Origin: Reclinomonas americana ATCC 50394
Taxonomy: Eukaryota > Jakobida > Jakobea > Jakobida
NCBI GenBank assembly: GCA_048213135.1
Contig: PS015009.1
Coordinates: 434,001-498,000, forward strand
DNA length: 64,000 bases
Reading direction: 5' to 3'
Part shown: piece after piece, positions 36,036 to 45,114 of the stretch
How the letters are laid out: every line of letters starts with the position of its first letter
Numbering within the stretch: position 1 is the stretch's first letter
Notes under the pieces: generated by a model
What the model was told of the DNA's origin: nothing
Seen by the model: only the letters and a program-made list of their open reading frames with translations
Database searches by the model: none
Position numbers and translations under genes: made by a program

Positions 36036-36893
36036 ATGAAAGCGAAACACCTTTTAATTGTTGCAGCAATTACCTCATTCACCTTTACACTGAACTCCTG
36101 CAAAAAGAACAATGCTGACTCCGAAGAATTTGAAACCACCTTTGAACTGAGTGGCGACCAGGCTATCGCTGACAACCTGAACGAAGACGCCAATGATGTT
36201 TTTATGGAAGCGGCGGCTGACAATGACCTGATGGGCACCAATATTGTTGCCGGCACGGTTGAGTCCACCAACATCCTCGGTTGCGCCACCGTAACCGTAA
36301 CACCTCCCCCTCCTGGCGGCGGTTTTCCTAAAACCATCCTCATCGACTTTGGTACAGCAGGTTGCACCTCTCCCAATGGCATTACCCGCAAAGGCAAGAT
36401 CACCGTTGTACTTTCCGATTCTGTAAGAAAGCCCGGCAGCACAGCCGTAATGACTTTCGACAACTACTATGTGAACGGTTACAAAAAAGAAGGTACCATT
36501 ACCTGGACCAACACCAGCCAGCCTGGCGGTAAAAGCTGGCAAAGGAAAGTAGAGAATGGCAAGATCACCGCTCCCGATGGCAGGTTCTGGTTCCATTCCG
36601 GTATCAAGAACGTAACACAAACTGCCGGTGTAGCCACCCCGCTCAACCTGCTGGATGATGTGTTCTCCATTACCGGTAACCACACCGTAACCAACGCTGC
36701 CGGCGCTACCCGTGAAGTAACCACGCCTGAAGCCCTGCAGAAAAAGACCATCTGTGAAAATATCGACAAGGGTAAACTGAAGATCCAGGGACCGAACCAC
36801 TACGCCATCATCGACTTTGGCGACGGTACCTGCGACCGCGTGGCTACCATCTCCATTGATGGACGCCCTGCCAGGACCATCCTGCTGCGCTGA
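36036..36893 (+). CDS. Lipoprotein of unknown function, paralogue of 34293-35195
   Basis: A 285-aa lipoprotein with lipobox LNSC (Cys22) followed by KKNNADSEE. It shares with the gene at 34293 the segments FPKTILIDFGTAGC, RKGKITVVLSD, NYYVNGYKKEGT, ENGKIT and a closing IIDFGDGTCDRVATISIDG. The pair arose by duplication; the deacetylase gene between them runs the other way. A poly-Pro turn (TPPPPGGG) precedes the first shared segment. No function can be assigned; the position suggests an outer-membrane or surface location. Confidence 0.8.
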   Translation: MKAKHLLIVAAITSFTFTLNSCKKNNADSEEFETTFELSGDQAIADNLNEDANDVFMEAAADNDLMGTNIVAGTVESTNILGCATVTVTPPPPGGGFPKTILIDFGTAGCTSPNGITRKGKITVVLSDSVRKPGSTAVMTFDNYYVNGYKKEGTITWTNTSQPGGKSWQRKVENGKITAPDGRFWFHSGIKNVTQTAGVATPLNLLDDVFSITGNHTVTNAAGATREVTTPEALQKKTICENIDKGKLKIQGPNHYAIIDFGDGTCDRVATISIDGRPARTILLR

Positions 36894-36921
36894 TCATAAA
36901 AAATAGGTTCGCCTGTATATG

Positions 36922-36949
36922 GCCGCTTCCTTTGGGAGCGGCTTTTTTT
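36922..36949 (+). terminator. Intrinsic terminator after the second paralogous lipoprotein
   Basis: GCCGCT (36922-36927) pairs with AGCGGC (36937-36942), followed by seven T. It separates the lipoprotein from gltX. Confidence 0.8.
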
Positions 36950-37015
36950 ATATCACGGTCCGCACCCGCACAGGAAAGACAGCCCTTTACAGGTGCATAT
37001 CCCCGCAAACGGCCT

Positions 37016-37023
37016 TATCTTTG
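37016..37023 (+). promoter_or_regulatory. TAnnTTTG element abutting the gltX start
   Basis: TATCTTTG is an exact -7 match, separated from the gltX ATG at 37030 by 6 nt. No convincing -33 TTTG is seen at 19-21 nt. It argues for a leaderless mRNA and against the longer frame from 36919. Confidence 0.5.
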
Positions 37024-37029
37024 CGCCCT

Positions 37030-38553
37030 ATGAGTAAAGTAAGGGTACGTTTCGCTCCCAGCCCCACGGGAGGGCTGCATTTAGGCGGTGTGCGCACTGT
37101 CCTGTTCAATTATCTTTTCGCCAAACAGCATGGCGGTGATTTTATCGTTCGTATAGAGGACACCGATCAAACCCGTTTTGTACCCGGTGCCGAAGAATAC
37201 ATTTTTGAATGCCTGCAGTGGTGCGGACTGGAACCCGATGAAAGTGTGCTCCACGGTGGCCCTTACGCCCCTTACCGCCAGAGCGAAAGAAAAGCGGGTT
37301 ACCGCCAGTATGCCGAACAACTGGTGAAAGATGGGCACGCCTATTACGCCTTCGATACCCCGGCCGAACTGGAAGCCATGAGGGAACAACTGAAAGCCGA
37401 AGGAAGCAGCAGCCTGCAATACGATCACCGCATACGCATGCGCATGAAAAATTCGCTGAACCTGCTGCCCCAAGAAACGCAGGCCCTGCTGGATGCCGGA
37501 ACACCTTACGTGATCCGCATTAAGGTAGAACCCAATGAACTGATCCCTTTTACCGATATGATCCGCGGCGAACTGGAATTTGATACCAATACGGTTGATG
37601 ATAAAGTACTGCTGAAAGCCGATGGTATGCCTACCTATCACCTGGCCGTGGTAGTGGATGATCACCTGATGAAGATCAGCCACGCTTTCCGCGGTGAAGA
37701 ATGGCTGCCCAGCGCACCGGTGCATGTACTGTTATGGAAATATCTTTTCGGGCTGGATGCCATGCCCCAATGGGCGCACCTGCCGCTTATCTTAAAACCC
37801 GACGGTAATGGCAAACTGAGCAAACGTGATGGCGACAGGCTGGGTTTCCCGGTATATGCCATGGACTGGACAGATCCGCAGAGCGGTGACCTGACAAAAG
37901 GTTTTAAAGAGATCGGTTTCCTGCCGGAAGCCTTCATTAACCTGCTGGCCGTACTCGGCTGGAACGATGGAACCGAACAGGAAATATTTACACTGGATGA
38001 ACTGGTTAACAAATTCTCCATCGAACGCGTACACAAAGGCGGCGCCAAATTCGATTTTGAAAAAGCGAAATGGTTCAACCACGAATGGATAAAAAAACTG
38101 CCTGCATCGCATTACCTGCCGCAGGTGAAAAATATTTTATTGGCAGATGGTATTGAAACAGGCGATGAGGAAAAACTGCTGAAAGTGCTGGAACTGGTAA
38201 AAGACCGTTGTACCCTGCTCACCGATTTTTCGCAGCAGGCCGGTTTCTTTTTCAAAGCTCCTGCAACGCTGGATGAAGCCGCGGTAAAACCGAAATGGGA
38301 TGATGGTAAAAAAGCGTTCTTTAACGAATTCATCAGCCGGTCGCAGGGCCTGCCGGTGTGGGATGCTCCTGCTATCGAAACTTTATTTAAAGAGCTGGCT
38401 GCTGAAAAAAACATCAAACCCGGCGAGCTGCAGCTGCCCATGCGCATTATGCTGGTAGGCGGTAAGTTTGGCCCCGCTGTTTTTGTCATTGCTGAGATCA
38501 TCGGTAAAGAAGAAACCATCAGCAGGATCAGCCATGCGCTTACTGTTTTTTAA
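37030..38553 (+). CDS. gltX: Glutamyl-tRNA synthetase
   Basis: A 507-aa class I aminoacyl-tRNA synthetase that charges tRNA-Glu. The HIGH-type motif is in FAPSPTGGLHLGGVRT (residues 7-22) and the KMSKS-type motif is KLSKRDGD near residue 260. Other landmarks are FIVRIEDTDQTR, the LKADGMPTYHLAVVVDDHLM segment near 200 and HRGEEWLPS-type FRGEEWLPSAP. Glutamyl-tRNA is also the co-substrate of LanB-type dehydratases such as the one at the end of the window, but this gene is the ordinary housekeeping copy and not part of that cluster. Confidence 0.96.
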   Translation: MSKVRVRFAPSPTGGLHLGGVRTVLFNYLFAKQHGGDFIVRIEDTDQTRFVPGAEEYIFECLQWCGLEPDESVLHGGPYAPYRQSERKAGYRQYAEQLVKDGHAYYAFDTPAELEAMREQLKAEGSSSLQYDHRIRMRMKNSLNLLPQETQALLDAGTPYVIRIKVEPNELIPFTDMIRGELEFDTNTVDDKVLLKADGMPTYHLAVVVDDHLMKISHAFRGEEWLPSAPVHVLLWKYLFGLDAMPQWAHLPLILKPDGNGKLSKRDGDRLGFPVYAMDWTDPQSGDLTKGFKEIGFLPEAFINLLAVLGWNDGTEQEIFTLDELVNKFSIERVHKGGAKFDFEKAKWFNHEWIKKLPASHYLPQVKNILLADGIETGDEEKLLKVLELVKDRCTLLTDFSQQAGFFFKAPATLDEAAVKPKWDDGKKAFFNEFISRSQGLPVWDAPAIETLFKELAAEKNIKPGELQLPMRIMLVGGKFGPAVFVIAEIIGKEETISRISHALTVF

Positions 38554-38612
38554 CGGCTTTTAAACTTTTGGTGAGGAGCAAGGTCTAACCGTTCACCTGC
38601 AAAACCATTTCA

Positions 38613-39863
38613 ATGAAATACCTCAGCCTGCTTATTATTGCCGCTGCCTGTTTTATCTCCTGCGGGAAAGGAACAGACGATACCCGTACACCCATTACCC
38701 CCACGCCTACACCCACACCCACTACCGACAGTTTTACAGTAACGGTAACCAATGGATATGGCACTGGAAAATACAAGACCGGCGATACCGTACACATCTT
38801 CAGCACGGCTTATACAGACAGCGAGATATTTGACAAATGGAACGGCTCCGATGCCACACTGCTCAACGCTTCAGGCGAGTGGCACTCCTGGTTCATTATG
38901 CCTGGCAGGAATGTGGCCTTCACCGGCAGTACCAGAACGATTACACCAGTTACACTCCAGTTTGAAATGATACGCGGCCGCGACCGTAATAAACCGGTTT
39001 ACTCTTATTTCCCGGCGGGGCACAAAGGTTTCGTATATATGCTCCATGGCTCAGGTGGCAACGCAGCCAATGTAGTCAACAATTTCGAGTTCAAACAACT
39101 GTGTAAAGAACTCGTTACCGATGGTTTTGGCGTGATCATAACCGAAGCGGAAGAGGCTACTACGGGTATTGACGCCGATGGTGATGGAAAATTAAGATGG
39201 TGGTATTCTCCCTATGATTCAGTGACCAATGCCGATTATGCCAATATCAAAATCATTACCGACACGTTCTATAACCGCGGCGTTACCAATCGCGGCAAAC
39301 TTCGTTATTCAGTAGGGATGAGCAACGGCGGCGCTTTTTCCGCGTCGCTTTCCTCGCTCTTTAAATACAAAGCCGGTGTTAGTTACTGCGCCCCGGCAGG
39401 CTCGGCCATTGCACTCATTTCCACTACCCCTTTCCAGTTCTGCATGGCCAGGTTCGATAACCACGAGAATGTAGGCCCGCAGGGCAATGCAGACGCCCTC
39501 AGCAATTCCAGTACCCTCACGGGAAGGGGCATCTGCAGTAAATATTTTATCAAAGAACACGCACCGCTGTACCCCGAACGTTTTGCCCGCAGGGGTGATA
39601 TTACCATTGCCAAATCCACGGCTCTTTTTAACGAATTAAAAAACAAGGGTTATCTCGACAACAGGAATTATTTCATCGGCTTTTCCGGTCCGCTCACCAC
39701 GGCCTACCAGGCCAACCCCACCTCCTTCCCGGAGCTGAACAGCCTGACCGCGTTGCAAAAGTTGTTCTACCTGGAGCAGATTGACCTGTCGGTATCCGAC
39801 CACCAGATGTACAGCGATTACAACAAAGCCACCCTGCGCTTCTTCAACCAGCAGTGCCTGTAA
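38613..39863 (+). CDS. Lipoprotein alpha/beta hydrolase (PHB depolymerase-like)
   Basis: A 416-aa lipoprotein: lipobox FISC (Cys17), a Thr/Pro linker (TPTPTPTPTT), a small beta domain that resembles an InlB-type/BACON-like repeat (GYGTGKYKTGDTVHIFS, residues about 48-110), then an alpha/beta hydrolase. The hydrolase shows the oxyanion segment VYMLHGSGGNAAN near residue 145, the nucleophile elbow VGMSNGGAFSA (GxSxG) near 232 and a late SDHQMYSDY with a candidate catalytic His near 398. The layout resembles secreted polyhydroxybutyrate depolymerases and feruloyl esterases. Substrate unknown. Confidence 0.75.
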   Translation: MKYLSLLIIAAACFISCGKGTDDTRTPITPTPTPTPTTDSFTVTVTNGYGTGKYKTGDTVHIFSTAYTDSEIFDKWNGSDATLLNASGEWHSWFIMPGRNVAFTGSTRTITPVTLQFEMIRGRDRNKPVYSYFPAGHKGFVYMLHGSGGNAANVVNNFEFKQLCKELVTDGFGVIITEAEEATTGIDADGDGKLRWWYSPYDSVTNADYANIKIITDTFYNRGVTNRGKLRYSVGMSNGGAFSASLSSLFKYKAGVSYCAPAGSAIALISTTPFQFCMARFDNHENVGPQGNADALSNSSTLTGRGICSKYFIKEHAPLYPERFARRGDITIAKSTALFNELKNKGYLDNRNYFIGFSGPLTTAYQANPTSFPELNSLTALQKLFYLEQIDLSVSDHQMYSDYNKATLRFFNQQCL

Positions 39864-39934
39864 TAAAGCCCCGTTCCGCACTTACTATATCTGTGGAATA
39901 GTTTACTTTTACAGCCTTCTTACCGTTATTGCAT

Positions 39935-40348
39935 ATGAAGAATAAAAGACCTATACGGGTACTGGTGGCTAAAGTAGGGCTGGATGGCCACGACCGCGGT
40001 GCTAAAGTGATCGCCACGGCGCTGCGTGACGCAGGAATGGAAGTGATCTATACCGGCCTGCGGCAAACCCCCGAAATGGTGGTAAATGCTGCCCTCCAGG
40101 AAGACGTTGACGCTATTGGCATCAGCATCCTCAGCGGCGCACACAATACTGTTTTTCCAAAAGTCATCGCGCTGATGAAAGAAAAAGGGATGAACGACGT
40201 ACTGCTTACCGGCGGTGGCATCATTCCTGAAGACGATATGCAGTCGCTTAACGAAATGGGCGTGGGCAAATTATTTGCACCAGGCACCACCACCGAAGAG
40301 ATCGCTTCCTACATCCGTGAATGGGTGGAAGCCAACCGCAGTTTTTAA
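39935..40348 (+). CDS. Stand-alone cobalamin-binding domain protein (methylmalonyl-CoA mutase C-terminal type)
   Basis: A 137-aa B12-binding domain: [34 protein letters not shown] carries the DxHxxG motif whose His coordinates cobalt from below; ISILSGAH and [13 protein letters not shown] are the other family segments. It equals the C-terminal domain of methylmalonyl-CoA mutase and the small subunits of isobutyryl-CoA and ethylmalonyl-CoA-type mutases. It stands alone here, with an enoyl-CoA hydratase 20 nt downstream, so the catalytic subunit must be encoded elsewhere. ATG at 39935; a TTG two codons upstream is not used. Confidence 0.88.
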   Translation: MKNKRPIRVLVAKVGLDGHDRGAKVIATALRDAGMEVIYTGLRQTPEMVVNAALQEDVDAIGISILSGAHNTVFPKVIALMKEKGMNDVLLTGGGIIPEDDMQSLNEMGVGKLFAPGTTTEEIASYIREWVEANRSF

Positions 40349-40367
40349 CCTCATCAAAACTATTGTC

Positions 40368-41162
40368 ATGTATACTACGCTTATTACCGAACTGAGTGAA
40401 GGCATTTTTACAATCACCATCAACAGGCCCGATAAACTGAACGCCCTGAATAAGGACGTGTTCAACGACCTGGATAAAGCCGTTGACGAAGTATACAGCA
40501 ACCCCGATATTAAGACCGCCATCATCACCGGTGCCGGCCCCAAGGCATTTGTAGCGGGCGCCGACATTACCGAATTCAACGGGCTGGATAAAGAACAGGC
40601 CATGGCATTGGCCAAACGCGGACAGGATGTTTTTTTCAAGATAGAGAACAGCCGTAAACCAATCGTTGCCGCGGTAAATGGTTTTGCGCTCGGCGGTGGC
40701 TGCGAATTGGCTATGGCCTGCCACTTCAGGTTGTGCAGCGAGAATGCCAGATTCGGGCAGCCCGAAGTGAACCTGGGCCTCATACCCGGTTATGGCGGCA
40801 CACAACGCCTCACCCAGCTTGTAGGAAAAGGCAAAAGCATGGAACTGCAAATGACAGCGCATATGGTTGATGCCAATGAAGCCCTTTCGCTCGGACTCGT
40901 TAATCATGTAACCACTGCCGAAAGCCTGCTCACGAGAACGCGTGAGATCTTATCCATCATACAGGCCAAAGCGCCGGTTGCCATTGGCAAAGTCATCGAA
41001 TGCATCAATGTGGCCGTGGTAAGCGACAGCGCCTACACCAATGGCAAAAGCGGCTACGATAAAGAAGTGGAAGCTTTTGGCGATTGTTTCGTAACGGATG
41101 ATATGAAGGAAGGAACAAGCGCATTCCTCGAAAAAAGGAAAGCGGTTTTCACTGGAAAATAA
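40368..41162 (+). CDS. Enoyl-CoA hydratase/isomerase family protein
   Basis: A 264-aa crotonase-fold enzyme. Substrate CoA and oxyanion hole segments are GPKAFVAGADITEF near residue 60, and ALGGGCELAMACHFRLCSENARFGQPEVNLGLIPGYGGTQRL near 105-145, with both catalytic Glu positions (GCELAM and QPEVNLG) conserved. It hydrates 2-enoyl-CoA in fatty acid or branched-chain amino acid breakdown. The ATG at 40368 is used; the frame is open far upstream through the B12 protein gene, in another frame. Adjacent B12-binding protein suggests a shared acyl-CoA pathway. Confidence 0.92.
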   Translation: MYTTLITELSEGIFTITINRPDKLNALNKDVFNDLDKAVDEVYSNPDIKTAIITGAGPKAFVAGADITEFNGLDKEQAMALAKRGQDVFFKIENSRKPIVAAVNGFALGGGCELAMACHFRLCSENARFGQPEVNLGLIPGYGGTQRLTQLVGKGKSMELQMTAHMVDANEALSLGLVNHVTTAESLLTRTREILSIIQAKAPVAIGKVIECINVAVVSDSAYTNGKSGYDKEVEAFGDCFVTDDMKEGTSAFLEKRKAVFTGK

Positions 41163-41174
41163 TACAAGTAAAGT

Positions 41175-42503
41175 TTACTCTTTGATGAAGTAAGCTTCAA
41201 TACTGCTTACGACGGTTTTCTCCCTCGCCTGTTTTCCCAATTTCAGGATCACATGCGTTGCCCGTGCCTGCGGGAAAGTGATGATGCGTTTATGCCCGAT
41301 GGTGGTGCCTTTTATTTCCTGCATCACTTCCATTTTTTCATCCAGTAACGTAATCGTGAATTCGTCACAGAACTGGCCTTTTTTAAGGTCTTCTTTCAAC
41401 ACAATACAATTGAGTGTTACCGGTTCGGGAAAAAGAATACCGGTATAGGCGCCGTGCCCGGAAAGTTGTCCTTCTGTTGCTTTCCCGGTAATGAGGTTTT
41501 TCTTAAACGCGTTTTGTTTCAGAGTGGCAAACCCAACCAATGCCGCGGAATCATTAGGATGAATTAATCCATTCGTATCCGGCGGTACATTCAGCAACAG
41601 GTTGGCGCCCCGGCCAACACTTTTCAAATAAAGATCGAAAAGTTGTTGCGGTGTTTTTACCTTGTCATTTTCTTCCTGGTGCCAGAACCATCCCGGACGT
41701 ATGCTTACATCGCATTCGGCAGGTATCCAGTATTTCCCGTAACGGTTGCCGGTGGTCAGTGTATCCTGTGGCGGTGCACCTGCTCCTCTTTTAAAGCCCG
41801 CGGTATCCAGGTAATTCCAGTTGGTAGTGCCCGCCAACCCGCTCTCGTTGCCTACCCAGCGTAGGTCGGGACCAATATCGCTGAAGATGACCGTTTGCGG
41901 GGATAGCTTCCTGACCAGTTTTTCAAAACGCCGGAAATCATACGCCTGCTTTTTTCCATCAGGGCCCTCGCCATTGGCACCATCCCACCACAACTCCCAT
42001 ATAGGTCCGTAATTACTGAACACTTCTTTCAGCATATTGGCGAATACATCATTATAAGCAGGTGTTCCGTATTTCGGATGATTGCGGTCCCACGGAGATA
42101 GGTATACGCCAAAACGCAGGTCATACTTTTTGCAGGCCGCAGACAGTTCCTTCAGCACATCACCTTTCCCGTTCTTCCATTTACTTTCCCTTACGGTATG
42201 CTTGGAATATTTACTGGGCCAGAGACAAAATCCGTCGTGATGCTTGGCCGTAATAATAATCCCTTTCGCTCCCGCCGCTTTGGCAACCCGGCACCATTGT
42301 TCACAATCGAGTTGCTGCGGATTGAATAATTCTTCCCGCTCATTACCATGCCCCCACTCCAGCCCGGTGAATGTGTTAGGCCCGAAATGAGCAAAGAGGT
42401 AAAACTCCATGTCATGCCAGGCGAGTTGCTGCGGCGTTGGTACAGGTTGCGTATATGCGTAACCGGTATACAACAGGAATACTACCAGCAGTGTTTTTTT
42501 CAT
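41175..42503 (-). CDS. Alpha-L-fucosidase (GH29), second of a tandem pair
   Basis: A 442-aa secreted GH29 enzyme that releases alpha-L-fucose. Signal peptide to about residue 18. Key segments: FLFAHFGPNTFTGLEWGHG near 36-52, KHHDGFCLWPSKYS near 88-100 and IWELWWDGANGEG with the nucleophile Asp at about residue 174. A C-terminal beta-sandwich with KLGKQAREKTVVSSIEAYFI follows. It lies 7 nt downstream of the first fucosidase. The divergence between the two suggests different linkages, as in GH29-A and GH29-B. ATG at 42503 used; another ATG two codons earlier. Confidence 0.9.
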   Translation of the reverse strand: MKKTLLVVFLLYTGYAYTQPVPTPQQLAWHDMEFYLFAHFGPNTFTGLEWGHGNEREELFNPQQLDCEQWCRVAKAAGAKGIIITAKHHDGFCLWPSKYSKHTVRESKWKNGKGDVLKELSAACKKYDLRFGVYLSPWDRNHPKYGTPAYNDVFANMLKEVFSNYGPIWELWWDGANGEGPDGKKQAYDFRRFEKLVRKLSPQTVIFSDIGPDLRWVGNESGLAGTTNWNYLDTAGFKRGAGAPPQDTLTTGNRYGKYWIPAECDVSIRPGWFWHQEENDKVKTPQQLFDLYLKSVGRGANLLLNVPPDTNGLIHPNDSAALVGFATLKQNAFKKNLITGKATEGQLSGHGAYTGILFPEPVTLNCIVLKEDLKKGQFCDEFTITLLDEKMEVMQEIKGTTIGHKRIITFPQARATHVILKLGKQAREKTVVSSIEAYFIKE

Positions 42504-42510
42504 GACCATT

Positions 42511-43956
42511 TTATTGCTGTACTTTAATTACCCAAACAAGGTCGCCATTGTGCTGCAGCCCCGCAGGCACATCAATCTCCGTTCCGCCTCCGGGCACCGT
42601 TTTCCAATTGATCTTTTTTCCGCTGGAAAGCAGGCTGAGGCGGGCACCCGGCGTACAACTGATCTTTTCCAGAATGAGTTTTTTTGCAGGAAATGTAAAA
42701 AGAAAAACATACCTGGTCTTACCATCTTTCGACTGTGTGAAGCGTATGTTTTCTCCTTCTGAAAAAGTGCTGTACATCCGCGTGTCATAAATAGATGCTC
42801 CGTTGCGTTTCATCCATTTTCCTATTTCCTTCAAACGGCTGTACGCTACGGTGTCCAGTTCTCCATCCGGGCCGGGCCCTATATTCAAAAGAAAATTACC
42901 ACCCTTGCTCACCACATCAACCAGTTTCCGCACCAGTTCATCCGCAGGTTTGTAAGTATCGCCTGCCACATAACTCCAGCTCGTGGCCATGGTCATGCAG
43001 GTCTCCCAGGGATAAGGCAATCCCTTTTCCGGAATATGCTGTTCCGGCGTAAGGTAGTTCTGGTAAATACCGGGAACGGCACGATCAACCACAATCAGCC
43101 CCGGCTGTTGCTTTCGGGCTTCTTTCACCAGGCCGGGCATATCAATATCCTGGCTTTGCGGGTTACGTGCCCAGCGGCTGTTTTCATATACCTCGTTCAT
43201 ATCTTTCGTAACATCACTGTCGCTTTTTGCCCTCACCCAGCCACCATCCAGCCAGAGGATATCGATCTTCCCATAATCGCTTAATAACTCCTTCACCTGC
43301 GTGTGGGTATAATCAACAAATTTTTTCCATTGCTCCGGGTACTTCTGTATAGAATAGTTGGGGTTCCTGTCCGACGGCGGGAAACGTTTCCACCAGTAAT
43401 AATCGCTGTGCCAGTCGGGTTTGGAGAAGTAGGCGCCAATGCGGAATTCTTCTTTCCTGAATGCGCTGAACACTTCTTTGGCGATATTACGGTTAGGACT
43501 ACCCGAAAATGGACATCCCGGGTCGGTTACCTTATAATCAGTAGTACGGGTATCGAACATACAGAACCCGTCGTGGTGCTTGGTGGTGAACACCACGTAT
43601 TTCATACCGGCATCTTTGGCGGCGGCGGCCCATTTGGAAGGATCAAAATGCAACGGGTTGAATGTCTTCTTCAATCCCTCATAAGCCCTTCGGTAATCCT
43701 CGTAATTATCGGCCACGCCTGGCTTACGCCCGCCGGTGGCCCAGCTCAGGTCTTCGGGGCAAATACTCCAGCTCTCCACAATGCTCCACTGGCTGTAAGT
43801 ACCCCAATGCAGCAGCAGGCCGAATTTAAGGTCCTTCCATTCTTCCAGGTGCCGCTGTACCAATGGGTCGGGATCGGGAAAATAGGCTTGTTCCTGTGCC
43901 TGCATGCGTACACACAACAGGAAAAAAACTACAGTCAGTAGATGTTTCTTAAGCAA
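42511..43956 (-). CDS. Alpha-L-fucosidase (GH29), first of a tandem pair
   Basis: A 481-aa secreted fucosidase. Signal peptide ends near residue 20 (MQAQ). GH29 signatures are KFGLLLHWGTYSQWSIVESWS (44-64), VVFTTKHHDGFCMFDT (121-136) and IDILWLDGGWV with the nucleophile Asp237. The C-terminal domain is a beta sandwich. It follows the phosphodiesterase-like gene by 7 nt, so three genes on the minus strand form an operon directed at fucosylated glycans. There is no SusC/SusD pair nearby. Confidence 0.9.
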   Translation of the reverse strand: MLKKHLLTVVFFLLCVRMQAQEQAYFPDPDPLVQRHLEEWKDLKFGLLLHWGTYSQWSIVESWSICPEDLSWATGGRKPGVADNYEDYRRAYEGLKKTFNPLHFDPSKWAAAAKDAGMKYVVFTTKHHDGFCMFDTRTTDYKVTDPGCPFSGSPNRNIAKEVFSAFRKEEFRIGAYFSKPDWHSDYYWWKRFPPSDRNPNYSIQKYPEQWKKFVDYTHTQVKELLSDYGKIDILWLDGGWVRAKSDSDVTKDMNEVYENSRWARNPQSQDIDMPGLVKEARKQQPGLIVVDRAVPGIYQNYLTPEQHIPEKGLPYPWETCMTMATSWSYVAGDTYKPADELVRKLVDVVSKGGNFLLNIGPGPDGELDTVAYSRLKEIGKWMKRNGASIYDTRMYSTFSEGENIRFTQSKDGKTRYVFLFTFPAKKLILEKISCTPGARLSLLSSGKKINWKTVPGGGTEIDVPAGLQHNGDLVWVIKVQQ

Positions 43957-43963
43957 GGTGTAT

Positions 43964-45049
43964 TTATTTTTTATTCAGGTCAATGGCTTTGCCAATGGGA
44001 TGCGTTGCGGTATACGTATAGCCCAGCATTTTTGCCAGCGTTTGCGCATACTGTTCCTGGTACCACTGGCCTTCGATTTTCATTTCACCACGGGCATCGA
44101 TACCGGGTCCCATGGCAGCAAACCATATTTCGTGCGCATCAGCGATCTTATTGTTGTGACTGGTCCATTCTTTCTTCTCCTTATCGCCTCTTCCATGATC
44201 GGTGGTAATAAAGATCGCGGTTTTATTTTTATACTGCGGATCGCTTTGTACAAAATCCCATATCGCTTTCAGCCAGGCATCTACCTGGTGCGCCGCGTCG
44301 AGGTACGAGCGGTACTTACCGGCATGCGCCCATTCATCCGTCTCGCCATAAGCAATGTACAGGAACCTGGGCTTTTTAGTCCGCAGGTTTTCCATCGCTG
44401 CATAATGGGTGAACACATCCAGGCATTCTTCATCTCCGAATGGTTTGTACGAATCGGCCAGCATATTATTAATGAGCTTTTCCGCTGCTGCCGGTGTTTT
44501 GCCACCGCAGGGATCAAAGGCAGCCACCACAGGAATGCCACTTCTTTCCTCGTTCAGGATACGGTTGAACGCTTCCCAGGCGCCGAAAGCAGACACTTTA
44601 CCTTTAAAGCCCGGTTGCCGGTTCAAAAATTCCGGCAGGGTTATGTGCGGATTGGGTGCATAGCCATTGGAGTTGATGGCTGTATCCGGGTATCCCGTCA
44701 TGATCTCGTTATAACCCGGGTAACTGAACCAGTACGGATTGGCATTGTCGACTTTATTACCATATTGGCGGTTGCCGTATACCTGCCCTTTTGCAGCGAT
44801 ATCGCTCCATAAAAAAGGCATCAGTTTTTTTCTTCTTTCTTCGGCAGATGGCGCCCAGTAATGTTTGAAGAGTTCTGCGCTGTCGCCTTCGTTGTATTTG
44901 GAATTATTGGCAATAGCGGAGTCCATGCCCTTAAAAACATCCTGCCAGCGCATACCATCGGTAGTGATGAGGATGATGTTCTGCACCTGCTGTGCTTTTG
45001 TGGCCAGGGCCATCACCAGTAATACATTAAGGAAGACTATTTTTCTCAT
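43964..45049 (-). CDS. Secreted alkaline-phosphatase-superfamily phosphodiesterase/phosphatase
   Basis: A 361-aa exported protein (signal peptide to about residue 19, ATKAQ) of the type I phosphodiesterase/nucleotide pyrophosphatase group. Metal site elements: ITTDGMRWQDVF near residue 30, FSYPGYNEIMTGYPD near 105 with the candidate Ser/Thr nucleophile, YGETDEWAHAG near 250 and FITTDHGRGD near 285. It leads the fucosidase operon. It may release phosphate or sulfate esters from the same glycans; that role is inferred from position. Confidence 0.85.
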   Translation of the reverse strand: MRKIVFLNVLLVMALATKAQQVQNIILITTDGMRWQDVFKGMDSAIANNSKYNEGDSAELFKHYWAPSAEERRKKLMPFLWSDIAAKGQVYGNRQYGNKVDNANPYWFSYPGYNEIMTGYPDTAINSNGYAPNPHITLPEFLNRQPGFKGKVSAFGAWEAFNRILNEERSGIPVVAAFDPCGGKTPAAAEKLINNMLADSYKPFGDEECLDVFTHYAAMENLRTKKPRFLYIAYGETDEWAHAGKYRSYLDAAHQVDAWLKAIWDFVQSDPQYKNKTAIFITTDHGRGDKEKKEWTSHNNKIADAHEIWFAAMGPGIDARGEMKIEGQWYQEQYAQTLAKMLGYTYTATHPIGKAIDLNKK

Positions 45050-45085
45050 GTTACAGGAGTTGAATATATAGGTGGTACAATGCTG

Positions 45086-45114
45086 CTAAAGTAACAAAAA
45101 CTGCCCATTGACAA
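45086..45114 (-). promoter_or_regulatory. Promoter candidate of the phosphodiesterase/fucosidase operon
   Basis: On the minus strand TACTTTAG (45086-45093) is one mismatch from TAnnTTTG, preceded after 18 nt by TTG (45112-45114). It lies 37 nt upstream of the ATG at 45049. Confidence 0.4.
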
